Source: Siphonodentalium dalli (taxonomy: Eukaryota; Mollusca; Scaphopoda; Gadilida; Siphonodentaliidae). Taken from it: a DNA stretch of 64,000 nucleotides. How positions within the stretch are numbered: position 1 is the first letter of the stretch; every line of letters begins with the position of its first letter. Positions 1 to 12,022 of the stretch are shown here, in pieces. The stretch covers positions 226,438,578-226,502,577 of the forward strand of contig CP136062.1 in assembly GCA_032622095.1 (NCBI GenBank). The letters are read 5' to 3'. Made by a program: the position numbers and the translations under genes. The notes below the pieces were generated by a model. The model saw only the letters and a list, made by a program, of their open reading frames with translations. It searched no databases and was not told where the DNA came from.

Positions 1-548
1 AACCAATACCACTCATTTCACCAAACTCTTTTATTAATGGTATTATTGGTGGTGATTTAATTATAAGGTTATGCAAAGTTAACACCTCTATGAAGATGCA
101 GTTAGTCTGATATCATTAGTATCGACGGGTGGAGGGTTTGCTAGTATGTCTGTGATGGTGTTTACATAGCTAATCCTCTTTGTTTCGATGTGCTTTTCTG
201 ATGAAGAAACCCTTCTACAATTTCATCGTTATGCTGTTAGTTTATTGTTCTATGATAAACCCAAGTATAGAGGCGAGAATTGTTAATAATGAACTGCTTT
301 CCTATCGATATCAAAGGTCGCTCAAGCGGCGATTGTCGAAATAATCAAAATAAAAGACACAATGTTGTATAAACTTTTGGCAACTTCTAACAGCATTTGG
401 CAAAAATTATTTTCATTTGGCAAAATATTTGGCAAAAGTAAACTTTGGGCCAGCGCAGAACCTGCCCCCGGTTAGATGAGTCATTTACTTAGGGCAGTAC
501 AGTATGTCTTAAACCAGGCAACATACTCAAGTAAGGCAGAAAGGGACA
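1..548. other. No gene recognised; TTTGGCAAAA-rich patch
   Basis: Around 365-440 TTTGGCAA motifs recur, resembling sequence at 9750-9810. Otherwise unique sequence. Confidence 0.4.
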
Positions 549-1054
549 GGTTACTACGAATCAGGCGACTGGTTACTACGAATCAGGCGACTGGTTACTA
601 CGAATCAGGCGACTGGTTACTACGAATCAGGCGACTGGTTACTACGAATCAGGCGACTGGTTACTACGAATCAGGCGACTGGTTACCACGAATCAGGCGA
701 CTGGTTACTACGAATCAGGCGACTGGTTACTACGAATCAGGCGACTGGTTACTACGAATCAGGCGACTGGTTACTACGAATCAGGCGACTGGTTACTACG
801 AATCAGGCGACTGGTTACTACGAATCAGGCGACTGGTTACTACGAATCAGGCGACTGGTTACTACGAATCAGGCGACTGGTTACCACGAATCAGGCGACT
901 GGTTACCACGAATCAGGCGACTGGTTACCACGAATCAGGCGACTGGTTACTACGAATCAGGCGACTGGTTACTACGAATCAGGCGACTGGTTACTACGAA
1001 TCAGGCGACTGGTTACTACGAATCAGGCGACTGGTTACCACGAATCAGGCGACT
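549..1054 (+). repeat. 22-bp minisatellite, exactly 23 copies
   Basis: The unit starts GGTTACTACG and ends CAGGCGACT. 506 bp divided by 22 gives 23 copies. Variation is almost only T/C at unit position 7; C is found in copies 7, 16, 17, 18 and 23. The unit has no stop in any + frame, producing a false 213-codon frame. Confidence 0.97.
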
Positions 1055-1113
1055 GGTTGGATTGGAACAAGGACCAGTCTAATGCATGCAATTCGTCAAC
1101 AACTAGCTGTCTA

Positions 1114-1384
1114 TTAACCCTTTCTTGACATGAGCTGCGATGGTGCAAAACTAAAGATCCTGTGCCAGTGCATTCTCTTATAAATACGAGTCTCCCATTA
1201 TAAGTGAGTCTCACATAATATATAAAAGAGAATGCACTGGCTTACCAGGTCAAGGTAAATATTGTTAGGCCAATGCATTCTTTTATATATGCGAGGCTCC
1301 CTATGGGAGACTCGTATATATAAGAGAACGCATTGGCACAGGGTTTAGTACAATTTCAGTAAGCTCCAGTCATGGAAGGGTCAA
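1114..1384 (+). mobile_element. TTAA MITE, gamma type
   Basis: Left end TTAACCCTTTCTTGAC; right end CATGGAAGGGTCAA, where the duplication has mutated to TCAA. The first hairpin is damaged (TATAAATACGAG); the second is intact around CTCCC-TAT-GGGAG. Confidence 0.85.
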
Positions 1385-1447
1385 TAACAGATATTCATCT
1401 CAAAGTTGATATAATTGCTCAGTGAATGAAAATTAACTGCTATCTCG

Positions 1448-1597
1448 CTGTAATGCCCTAATAATCGACTCCTTAACCACATCTCTCTTGGTGAGAGCTT
1501 TCCGATGAATGGCAACAAGCCACATTTCCGACTAAATCCTGAAAAGTTACCCATAATTCTGCTGTTGTTAAGGAGTCGATTATTTAGGGCATTACTG
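1448..1597. mobile_element. Family A palindromic MITE, internally deleted
   Basis: TGTAATGCCCT..ATCGACTCC at left, GGGCATTACTG at right. Most of the left arm is missing. Confidence 0.85.
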
Positions 1598-1599
1598 TA

Positions 1600-2222
1600 G
1601 CTGTCGCCAGTCATAGTTTCTCTAACTCTCATGTCTGTTTTCATGCACGCGATCAATGTCTCTTGTTGAATTGACTGGTTCTGGTCCAAAACTTAAAAAA
1701 TCTGAAAACCTAGTAACCTAACCCCTCCAACTTTACCAAAATCCAGCCAATTATGGGGCCATCTCCTACTCTATTCAACAGAAAATATGCAACAAATTTG
1801 AATCACTTTAAATTTTGTTTGGGACAATGTTCTTTATCGAAGAATCTGACTTGCAGATCAGATTACAAAATGAGATAAATTCTCTCTAAAATTAGGATTA
1901 ATAGGCATTCTTTGGTCATGTCAGATTAAATTCTCTCTAACATTTAAAGATTAATAGTCGTGCTATGGTCACGAGATAAAATACACCATCAATATGTCCC
2001 GATCGACCATTAATATTTAAAACATTTAAATGCATGCAATGTCACACCATGAACAATTTATTTTAATCTTAAATCGTAAATGGCTGAACAATTGGGAAAT
2101 ATTTGATCGAATAAAGCATTCAATCAACTTCCATAATCTAAACACATTCCTGCTATCCTTCATGAATAATGCATGATCTAAACACATTCCTGCTATCCTG
2201 CATGCAGTTACTCTAATACAGT
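1600..2222. other. Unique A+T-rich sequence
   Basis: A short direct repeat with ACACATTCCTGCTATCC occurs at about 2142 and 2180. Nothing else recognised. Confidence 0.4.
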
Positions 2223-2757
2223 GGAATACTCTACAATATTCTACAATACTCTATAATATTCTTGCTTTATCCAAGTTTGTTATTCAAGTCTCAAATTTAT
2301 TCCTGGTACTAAATATAAATAAACATGAATAAACAGGAATTATGAGAAAACAATACAAAATCAGTGAAATTTAAGAATTCCTTATTGAGAATAAACATGA
2401 ATAAACATGAATTGTGAGAAAACAATGTAAAATCAGTGATTTTACTAATTCTTTATCTAGAATAAACATGAATAAACAAGAATGTTGTGACTTTGTAATA
2501 AATCAGAGAAGAATAACCTTGAATAATCTGGAATATTTCCAATTTGAGACTGGAATAAGAATGAATAAACAACAATTTAGTTACTTTGCAGATTTTGCAA
2601 CAAATTAAAATAGATTAACCTTGAATAATATGGACTATTCTAGAATATTCCTACAATTGCAAAAGTGACTTGTCCCAATTTTAAACATCTAGGCTGGTGC
2701 CTGGACCCAGGGCCGGCCCCCTGGATATTATAAAATAATTCCTGGTGAGGATAGCAG
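2223..2757 (-). mobile_element. Family D A+T-rich repeat, copy 1
   Basis: Contains AATAAACATGAATAAACA, GTGAGAAAACAATGTAAAAT and CCTTGAATAATCTGGAATAT, and ends near GGTGAGGATAGCAGGG. The same blocks appear reversed at 16147 and 50190. Only a few 10-bp units are present here. Confidence 0.75.
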
Positions 2758-2797
2758 GGCTGGTTGGTCCTGAGTGCTTGGCCCTGGCACTAAAATA

Positions 2798-2979
2798 TAG
2801 TAATGCCCTAAATAATCGACTCCTTAACCACAGAAGAATTATGGGTAACTTTTGAGGATTTAGTCGGAAATATGGTTTGTTGCAATTCATAGGAAAGCTC
2901 ACCATATTTCTGACTAAATCCTGAAAAGTTACCCATAATTCTGCTATGGTTAAGGAGTCGATTATTTAGGGCATTACTG
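2798..2979. mobile_element. Family A palindromic MITE
   Basis: TAGTAATGCCC ... GGGCATTACTG, flanked by TA. The centre is shortened (CATAGGAAAGCTCACC). Adjacent to the right border of family D copy 1. Confidence 0.88.
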
Positions 2980-3318
2980 TAGTTAAATATATGATGCAGC
3001 ATAAGGGTTATTTTAACGAAATCAGGATATATATAATCTGTCTGCATACAAACAGATGGCTCCCCTCGTAAATAGACTGGGCTAGAGATGGCGGTGTTGA
3101 GCATTCATGTATAAATAACGTCACTGATTTGGGTATTTATGACATCATGATGCAAATATAAGATCCAGGCTATATTTACGGTGTGGTAATCAAATCTGCA
3201 ACCTAATGAGATCCTAAAATGATGACGATATCAGAGATACCAACAATTATTTAGTTATGATAAAAGCCACTCATACAAGTTCATGGGTCCAATGTGAATG
3301 CAAATCATAATGGCATCT

Positions 3319-3765
3319 AAGCCTGCAAATAGTGTGTCTGTCATTTGCAGAATGAGGTCCCCAGAGGGATAACTTATTGATGCTATATCTCGCACAGTAG
3401 GGCTAGCATCACCAAAGTTACCATCTGGGGACCTCATTCTGCTTATACCTCATCTTTTGAGAAGTATCTATAGTCTCAAATTAACATTGTTTTTAGTTAC
3501 TTTTTCCAATTCTGGGACGTTTCTAAATCCCCTAATTTGCAGAAGATGAAATGCATAATCGAGGTGACTAATGGGTGAATATCACCAACTTCAACTCGGG
3601 TACTTCAATCTGATTCTAGGTTTCCAAAGCAGTTGAGGCCTCAGCAGAATGAGGTTCCCAGAGGGTGACTTTAGTGATGCTAGTCTGCTATGCGGGATAG
3701 TGTCAATAAATTCACCCTCTGGGGACCTCATTCTGCAAATGACAGGCACACTATTTGCAGGCTTG
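3319..3765. mobile_element. Family B twin-hairpin element, complete 447 bp
   Basis: Ends AAGCCTGCAAATAGTGTG / CACTATTTGCAGGCTT are inverted. A hairpin of about 90 bp (GCAGAATGAGGTCCCCAGAG...) lies at 3347-3440 and another at 3648-3738. The middle contains GTCTCAAATTAACATTG. There is no convincing target duplication and no coding capacity. Confidence 0.88.
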
Positions 3766-3779
3766 ATTGCATCACCAGG

Positions 3780-4030
3780 ATTCAGACTTGATTTATTCTC
3801 TCTATATCACCAAATTGGCAGATAACACATTGCATAATCAAGGTTCCCAATGTGTGCATATTACCATATTCATCATTTGGGAACTTAAATCTGAGTCCAT
3901 GTCTCCCATAGCAGATGAGGCCATACAGAATGAGGTCCCCAGAGGGTGAATTTGATGATACTAGCCTGCTATGCGGGATAGCATCACTAACTTCACCTTC
4001 TGGGAACCTCATTCTGCAAATGACAAGTCA
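3780..4030. mobile_element. Family B right half, second subtype
   Basis: Middle sequence CAAATTGGCAGATAACACAT and TCCCATAGCAGATGAGG, followed by one hairpin (3926-4020). It is adjacent to the complete copy at 3319. Confidence 0.8.
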
Positions 4031-4168
4031 CAAGATACACTAATCTCAATTGTTGCTGATTGTCCACTATTTCGTGTATTTTCAGGTTGCTACTGGTTCA
4101 TTGTTTATCTTGCTTGATGTCTTACACAAAACCATTGAAGGTCTGTATCAATATTTAATGTTAAAGTC

Positions 4169-4485
4169 ATGTGAAACACTCCGGCAGGGTGATCAAATAG
4201 AGATGGAGAATAATCTTGCTCAAAGTTGTTATTTTTACGAATATTAATCCAAATTGACAACACACAGACAATATTTACTTCTCGATTCGGGATGCAACTA
4301 TCGGCGATAAACTAACACAAACGATTTCGCCTTCGAAAGTTACTGCATTTAATTAATAAGATATAAAAATTATGGTGTGTTTTGTCAATTTGGATATTAT
4401 ATTTGTAAAAATAACTACTTTGAGCAAAAATTATTCTCCATTTCTTATAGATCAGTCTAACAGAGCGTTCACATCAATTTAACAA
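4169..4485. mobile_element. Foldback element with arms of about 75-100 bp
   Basis: GAGATGGAGAATAAT..GCTCAAAGT and CCAAATTGACAACACAC at left pair with GGTGTGTTTTGTCAATTTGG and ACTTTGAGCAAAAATTATTC at right. The right arm and loop recur, diverged, at 44435-44645. Confidence 0.7.
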
Positions 4486-5109
4486 GATGTTGTTTGCAAA
4501 TTTTATGTTGTAATTTTCTTCCTATTTATTGAAACAAGAGCATTGATATTCCTAATCAAAATCCTGCCATCATTTAAATTAATGGTGGTGACTGACTGAA
4601 ACTCTAGCCATTCAATAATGATAATTCATCATAATCTTAACAAATGCTGAACAAAACAAAATATTGTTTTAGATTTGAATAAAATTCTCCCAAAATTCTT
4701 ATTCAAATATTCTTGATGAAATTCTATGTAAATATGTGAAAATAAGATAATGAAATGGATTAGGAAATTGATAGTTTCTTCTAATATAATCAAAAATATT
4801 CTGGTAAGCGATATGCGATTAACTGAAATTGACAATATGTCACACAGACGTTAGATGCAGATCATATGGTGGGTCAACAAAACAAAAAACAAAATAAACT
4901 GGGTCACATATTATAATAAACTGAAGTATACTCTATCTGACCATTAACATTGTTCCTCTGAGATATCCCATTAGTTATATAGCAGATTAACCAGAAAAAG
5001 CATCACCGATCAACAAAGATTGAATAGTATGATAGTACCGCCTAAGTGGTAGTGTATAAAATTCCTATTATGTGAGTCCTGGGAGCCAAATTCAATTATT
5101 CCGTAGATA
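4486..5109. other. No feature recognised
   Basis: A+T-rich; a 68-codon frame on the minus strand (4629-4835) looks random. Confidence 0.4.
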
Positions 5110-5275
5110 GAGTAGCCCTATATCGTCCCTATGAATAGATCTGAGGTGACTACAGATTAGATTGAGTAGCCCTATATCGTCCCCATGAATAGATCTGAGG
5201 TGACTACGGATTAGATTGAGTAGCCCTATATCCTCCCCATTAATAGATCTGAGGTGACTACGGATTCAAATCCTG
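5110..5275 (+). repeat. 54-bp tandem repeat, three copies
   Basis: GAGTAGCCCTATATC recurs at 5110, 5164 and 5218, followed each time by GATCTGAGGTGACTAC. The last part (GGATTCAAATCCTGATTT) recurs at about 5802. Confidence 0.88.
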
Positions 5276-5303
5276 ATTTGCTGACTAAACAATCATGGTC
5301 ATA

Positions 5304-5516
5304 CAGTAATGCTCAAAGTAATCGACTTCTTAACCACAGCAGAATTATGGGTAACTTTTCAGGATTTAGTCGGAAATATGGCTTGTTGCCATTCATCGGA
5401 AAGCTCTCCCCAAGAGCTTTCCAATGAATGGCAACAAGGCATATTTCCGACTAAATCCTGAAAAGTTACCCATAATTCTGCTGTGGTTAAGAAGTCGATT
5501 ACTTAGAGCAATACTG
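5304..5516. mobile_element. Family A palindromic MITE, full length 213 bp
   Basis: TA-CAGTAATGC ... GCAATACTG-TA. The two arms of about 105 bp are nearly perfect complements around CCCAAGAGC. Confidence 0.92.
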
Positions 5517-5519
5517 TAG

Positions 5520-5735
5520 TGTGTCTCACATGCAGAATGAGGTCTCCAGATGGTGAATTTAGAGTGATGCTACCCTGTACAAAGAGCTTGCATCAATAAA
5601 TTCACCCTCTGGGGGACCTCATTCTGCTTTTATAGGCCTCATCTTCTGGATATCTATAGTCTCAAATTAACATATTGTCTTAGTTACTTTTTCCCTTCTG
5701 TTCAGTTTCTATATCTCCTAATTTGCAGAGATGTC
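5520..5735. mobile_element. Family B left half
   Basis: One hairpin (5541-5628) with GAATGAGGTCTCCAGATGG, then the middle block to CTAATTTGCAGAGATG. It abuts a family A copy. Confidence 0.78.
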
Positions 5736-5845
5736 TTATGTGTGACAATCATCACAGTGTAATTTTTATGCACCGCTATAGATATTGACTTTAGGTGACT
5801 TCGGATTCAAATCCTGATTTTCTGACTATAGCATAAAAATTATTG

Positions 5846-6587
5846 TGTGATTCTGGGTATATTGTAGACTCGTTCCTAGCCTGGCCAGCTCCGTTCACTG
5901 TGATTCTGGGTATATTGTAGACTCGTTCCTAGCCTAGCCACCACCGTTCACTGTGATTCTGGGTATATTGTAGACTCGTTCCTCGCCTAGCCACCTCCGT
6001 TCACTGTGATTCTGGGTATATTGTAGACTCGTTCCTAGCCTAGCCACCTCCGTTCACTGTGATTCTGGGTATATTGTAGACTCGTTCCTAGCCTGGCCAG
6101 CTCCGTTCACTGTGATTCTGGGTATATTGTAGACTCGTTCCTAGCCTGGCCAGCTCCGTTCACTGTGATTCTGGGTATATTGTAGACTCGTTCCTAGCCT
6201 GGCCAGCTCCGTTCACTGTGATTCTGGGTATATTGTAGACTCGTTCCTAGCCTGGCCAGCTCCGTTCACTGTGATTCTGGGTATATTGTAGACTCGTTCC
6301 TAGCCTGGCCAGCTCCGTTCACTGTGATTCTGGGTATATTGTAGACTCGTTCCTAGCCTGGCCAGCTCCGTTCACTGTGATTCTGGGTATATTGTAGACT
6401 CGTTCCTAGCCTAGCCACCTCCGTTCACTGTGATTCTGGGTATATTGTAGACTCGTTCCTAGCCTGGCCAGCTCCGTTCACTGTGATTCTGGGTATATTG
6501 TAGACTCGTTCCTAGCCTAGCCACCTCCGTTCACTGTGATTCTGGGTATATTGTAGACTCGTTCCTAGCCTGGCCAGCTCTGTTCAC
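5846..6587 (+). repeat. 53-bp minisatellite, exactly 14 copies
   Basis: The unit starts TGTGATTCTGGGTATATTG; 742 bp equals 14 x 53. Two variant blocks alternate irregularly: CTGGCCAGCTCC and CTAGCCACCTCC. Confidence 0.96.
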
Positions 6588-8892
6588 TGTTCTGTTACTC
6601 TCAGCGACGTTATGATTATACACAGGCAGGGTCAAGTACAGACCACCATATTAGTGGGCGGAATTCTGCCCACTACTTTTTACGATACAAAGTCATGACC
6701 ATCTGACTTAATAATAATGAAAGTGTCATTGACACTGTAGCTCAACTTGGAAAGGGAATAATTTCATGTGTTACAGTCAATGGAGTGATTAGTGACAAAT
6801 TATATTTAATGTTGCTAAGACAGTTATCAAACTTGAAGTACCTGTCATCATAGCAATCATAGCATACATATTATCTCGTCCTGTGTCTTAGTTGGCAACA
6901 AAGCCGAACCACCAATTAATCCATTTACATTCGACTGATTAACCTATTGTTTTATGATCGCTGGTCACAACACAAGGATACCATAAATAGGTGGTGTACA
7001 GTGTCACCAGTAATCTGCATACAAAGGGGATTAACTGTAAAAACAATTTTATAATTACCTTTTGCTGTTTCGGACTAAGTGCCTAATCTACATTGGGAGA
7101 CTATCACAAACAAATTACATACACCAGCCTCAATGAAATAATTACAGAATTGTTTTTTGTGACTGCCATATTTTAACCGCGGTTGATTCGAATATATTCC
7201 GTTGATCGGGTTTCCCTTTGCATTGTCTCTAAGTCGGATAATCCACCTTCGATGATGTTTTATGACCAGATAGTTCACGTCACATAATTTAACGAGAGGC
7301 CGATCACGATCGGCAGATGTTTAACCCATACCTTAGCGACAGCGATGAGCTATTTTCATAAATCCTTACCCCATCCTTTTCATGAGTGCAAAACTTTAAA
7401 CAATTCACACCTTACTATTAAGTTCACAAGTGGAATCACACTTATTGGGCACCTTGCTCACATTAACACAATGTTAACAGACGTGGCTTTGATTTCAACC
7501 TATTAGTGACTCCAACACAGATATGTCTCATAGAGTGATAAAGCTAATTAAGCTCAATCCATAGTGGGAGAGAAGCACCATAGATGTTAAATATAAAATA
7601 GTTAAGAAATTAAGTAGATGAACATCATAGCAACTCAATTTATCTATTTATTACATTGGAACATGAGACATAACATTTGTGTGTTTTTCTTTTATTATCA
7701 TTTCTATTTTTTTTGTTTATTATATTTTGTGTCAGCTGCATATTAAAAATTCATAGCAACTTATTAATATTTCACCACAAAAAAAAAAATCAATACCTTA
7801 TCAACTATACAAGTGAGAGATGTATAGACCTGGATATAAAATAAGATTGCAAATGATTGGATATAAATGTTAATTTTCTTCTAAGTTGACCATTCTTCTG
7901 TTTGTGAACAGTTTAAATATAATTAATGTTAAGGTTAATATTTTAAAAACCATTCGATCAATACAAAAATATATACAGGTGAAGAATATGTCATGATTAT
8001 CACAGATGTGATTATTTATAGAGTGATCATAGAGTGATCATTTAGCTATCACATTGTGTCAACAGTATTGGTGAAGGATGTTAATATATTTAAGCAAATA
8101 AACCAAATGACCCTCACTATGCAGGTTAGAGGTGTGTTATTATAAACTGTGCCAGAACTATAAACATAATCAATGGAAATATTTGAGTTATCAAATCGGA
8201 TAGTAAGGGATTAATCCTACCCAAACTAATGAACACAGAGAAGTCAACAAAAAGCATGTCATTGGATTTAGAAACCCATACAATAAGTCAGTCTCAAGAA
8301 TCCCAGCACTGTTAATATTATCCTGCAGCCCAAATGCAATTGAGGGAATTTCAAAAAAATACATTTCCTCTAATGATGAATATTCAATTGGTCATTTCTT
8401 GAAACACTGACTGAACCTGGCTCAAAGTTAAAGTTAAATATATGTCTATCGGATAATATGTGTCTATCGAATGGGTTAATTTTAATCCCAAATCCATGCA
8501 AGTTAAAAGTGGATCACCATCAACATGGACATAGAATAGGAGAATCATCAAATAAAAAACATCAGTTCTAAGACCATATGATGTGTGCAGAGGGTTAATC
8601 ATTTTCAATGACATCATATGATGGAACTAAGGAATGCCTATATTCATTATTTTCTAAGATATGACAACAGTGTCTCTGTAAACAATAATGCCATGAACTG
8701 CATGGTTTCAACACAGATAACAGAACTGGAATAAAGAGTCTGACATCAATCACAGTTTGACAGATGTTTATAAGTCTGCAGCCACCAGTGGTACTCAGGT
8801 GTCCAAAGCAATAAATTATCTCATTCCAATAACACAGGCATGTGTTGTGTCTTGTTCTATTCAAATTTAATAGTGTATGGAAAAGAGGTATG
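6588..8892. other. Long stretch without genes or clear elements
   Basis: A+T-rich. Diverged modules with ACTATACAAGTGAGAGATG (7805), ATACAGGTGAAGAATATGTC (7973) and, further on, 9095 and 9230 suggest an old repeat. No frame over about 90 codons. Confidence 0.45.
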
Positions 8893-9690
8893 AATTATAA
8901 AGGGCCCATAACTCTGTTAAAATATACCGGATCAAACCCATATCGCACTTGATATGTATTTAGGGGTCAGAAATTCATATACCAAAATTGGTGTCGATCA
9001 GATGAAAAATGTTCAAGTCATCCTGGCTTGGATGAATTCTATTTAAAAACAAGAGTGGAAAGGGTTAACTAAACAATACCAAAATCCATACAGATGAAGA
9101 ACGTGCTAAGAAAGACCTAGATAAGAAATATGAGGCAGATCAGAAGAAAATTGTTTGACTTTGATGTATCAGATAACATTTGTAAGCAGGGTTAATTATT
9201 TTCTAAACCGATCAACCAATCGATACCAAAAACTATACAGGTGAGCCATGTGTCATCATAAACCTGCGTATAAAATATGAACACAATGAGTAAAACAAGG
9301 AGCTAAATCTAAAAAAAAATCTTATTAAAAAAAAAAAAAAATCTGGAAAAAGGGTCATAACTCTTTTAAAATTAATCGGATCAAACCCATATATCTGTAT
9401 TTTGGGCTGTGAAACTCACATACCAAATTTGGTTCCAATCAGATAAAAAATGTTTGAGTTACGGCAGAATGGGTGAATTCTAAGTCGAAAAAGGGCCATA
9501 ACTCTGTAACAAAAATCTCGGATCAAACCCAAATTCGAACTCGATCTGTATTTTGGGCTGAGAAACCCATATACAAAATTTGGTTTCGACCATATAGAAA
9601 ATGTTTGAGTTATCGCATTACTTGTAAAGTGTCTACGGACAGACAGACGGACAGACAGACAGACAGACGGACGAACGACGAGTGGTCAAT
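8893..9690 (+). repeat. Family K dispersed repeat, tandem modules and (GACGGACA)n tail
   Basis: Modules with GGGCCATAACTCTGT, GGATCAAACCCATAT and CAGATAAAAAATGTTTGAG occur at 8893, about 9345 and 9490. The last ends in a GACAGACAGACGGACAG-rich tail (9635-9675). I know this style of repeat from bivalve genomes. Confidence 0.75.
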
Positions 9691-10264
9691 CCGGGCAACG
9701 ACACTATGTTTACCATACTATGGTATGGGTAAACATAAAAACCCACTTGCCAAAATGTTTGCCAAATGAATTTTTTTTTTGCCAACATAAAATATTTTGT
9801 GCCATTGGCAAGTGGCAGTGCGAACCCTGGGGATAGGCGATGAAATTTCTTTTTGCCTAGGCATTTGCCTTGGCTCAGCCGATAGCAGATGCCAATTAAC
9901 AAGGCTGAATCACCACATGCTTCATGACGTCCACTATTTATCATTACGTTAGGAATACCCCCTCTGGCTAATAATCGTATATGTCCTCGTTCTACGAAGA
10001 TAAATTCCGAGGATTGTCAGACCTGAGAGATTGTCAGACCAGAGAGATTGTCAGACCTGAGAGATTGCATTAACAGATCTATTTGGGCTTGATCGATGTG
10101 AAGACCCAACTTTTCCACAGGGACCACGATCTGGAAGCTGGTTTCCCCAAATTTATATATCAGATAACACTCATTTTAGTTTTGTCATGTTCAGTGTCCT
10201 CTGAATTATCGGACGAGACACGTATTGCGTCCCCATAATCGGACGACTTTGCATGTCGTGCATG
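9691..10264. other. No gene; short 20-bp triplet repeat
   Basis: GAGAGATTGTCAGACC-type units occur three times at about 10012-10075. TTTGCCAA-rich DNA at 9748-9810. Otherwise unique. Confidence 0.45.
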
Positions 10265-10652
10265 GTGAGGACATTCAAGCCTTTTACTAGTTCAGATCAT
10301 GTACTTTTTATGGCAGTTATTCATTTCCACTCAAATTTTATACTTGCTGAGAATGCTCTTACCAAAACTTCCCTTCTAAAACTATGATTAAAGTCATCAT
10401 TTTGACATTTTTATTGTTTTATAATATGCTTGATGTGGTCTTCAGATAGTATGTCATGGTGAGGACTTTCAATCTTTTTTCTAGTTCAGATCATGTACTT
10501 TTTATGGCAGTTATTCATTTCCACTCAATATTTGTATACTTGCTGAGAATGCTCTTTCCAAAATTTTCCTTCCAAAACTATGATTAAAGTCATCATTTTG
10601 ACATTTTTATTGTTTTATAATATGCTTGATGTGGTCTTCAAATAGCAAAGAT
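10265..10652 (+). repeat. 194-bp direct duplication
   Basis: GTGAGGAC starts at 10265 and again at 10459; the copies remain alignable through GCTTGATGTGGTCTTCA with few changes. Confidence 0.92.
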
Positions 10653-10683
10653 TCCTTCATGTGGTGCATTTGCTTAACAACTA

Positions 10684-10829
10684 CAGTAATGCCCTAAATA
10701 ATCAACTCCTTAACCACAGCAGAATTATGGGTAACTTTTCAGGATTTAGTCGGAAATATGGCTTGTTGCCATCCATCGGAAAGCTCTCAGTTGCTGTGGT
10801 TAAGGAGTTGATTATTTAGGGCATTATTG
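10684..10829. mobile_element. Family A MITE, right arm shortened
   Basis: TA-CAGTAATGCCC ... GGGCATTATTG-TA. The right arm lacks the segment opposite the TTTAGTCGG block. Confidence 0.88.
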
Positions 10830-11114
10830 TAAGTAGTTTTCTGTGTAGTTCAATCTACTCTAAAATTCCACCTCCTGATATAGCTCAGGAATGGAAACAC
10901 TTTAATGGACAGTTAATTATTTCATGATGTACGATTTAAGTTTATGCGCCTTGCAGGATTCAAAATGTGAATTATTTCTGCCATTGATAAATTTAGCATG
11001 TGGCAGCACGAACCCTGAATATACGATATCAATCAAAAAAACATCCATTATCCTATAAACATCCATTATCCTATAAACTGAACGCAAATGAATGTATGAT
11101 GTCATAGTCATGTT

Positions 11115-11271
11115 TTAACCCTTCCATTTTGAGAAAACCCTGTGCCAGTGCATTCTCTTATATATATGCAAGTTTCCCATAGGGAACCTCGAATTTATAA
11201 CAGAATACATTGGCCTAACAATATTTATCTTGATCTCGTATTCCAGTGCATTCTCTCATATATTCAAGGGA
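11115..11271 (-). mobile_element. TTAA MITE, gamma type, truncated
   Basis: Begins TTAACCCTTCCATTTTGAG. It carries one complete hairpin whose inner stem is TTCCC-ATA-GGGAA and the start of the second, then stops without a right end. Confidence 0.75.
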
Positions 11272-11430
11272 AATGTTGTGCTCTAATCACGGAAATAATG
11301 ACCAACGATTACACGTCGCGAAAAATCCGTCGGGTCCAGAATCACTCGATGATGAGTGTTGTTGTGAGCTGACTGAAGATTTTATTTTATTCTCGGTGGA
11401 TATTAGGAATCGGACCTGATTGATGTTACG

Positions 11431-11894
11431 CAAGCCAACAAATACTGTGTCTGTCATTTTCAGAAAGAGCTCCTCCCAGAATGAGGTCCCCAGAAGGTGA
11501 ATTTAGTGATGCTATACCACACAGTGGGCTAGCATCACCAAATTCACCTTCTGGGGACCTCATTCTGCTTTGGCCTCATCTTCTGGGAAGTATCAAATTA
11601 ACATTGTTTTAGTTACTTAATTTTTACCATCTGTTCAGTTTCTACATCCACTAATTTGCAGAAGAAAAATGCATAATCGAGGTAACTATTAAATGGGTGA
11701 TTATCAGCAATGTCAACTGGGGAACTTAAATCTGATCGAAGGTCTCTCATAGCAGTTAATTGGGGCCTCGGAAGAATGAGGCCCCCAGAGGGTGAACTTG
11801 GTGACGCTATCCCACTGTGCGGGATAGCATCACTAAATTTATCCTCTGGGAACCTCATTCTGTAAAAATGTCAGACTCACTATTTTAAGGCTTG
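11431..11894. mobile_element. Family B element, complete
   Basis: CAAGCCAACAAATACTG ... TATTTTAAGGCTTG with two hairpins (11480-11568, 11774-11862). It is inserted after GATGTTACG of a tandem segment copy. The sequence right after it does not restart GTTACG, so no simple duplication is seen. Confidence 0.87.
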
Positions 11895-12022
11895 TGAAAG
11901 GACTCCATCCAGACCAGAACCATGAGATGAGAGTTGTCTTGGTCTGATTATGGGACCTCCTTTTATTCTCGGTGGATATTAGGTATCAGACCTGATTGAT
12001 GTTACGGAACACGGGCTTGGTA

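Noticed and set aside
476-1117. 213-codon open frame
   Set aside because: It exists only because the 22-bp repeat has no stop codons in any frame; the flanking codons show no protein-like sequence.
4080-4095. TATTTTCAG before a short open frame, possible exon
   Set aside because: Frame of 65 codons without similarity, next to a foldback element; no donor site or further exon seen.
5262-5273. GGATTCAAATCC, like a tRNA or SINE B box
   Set aside because: No A box at the right distance and no cloverleaf could be formed; the motif also recurs at 5802 in a simple tandem repeat.
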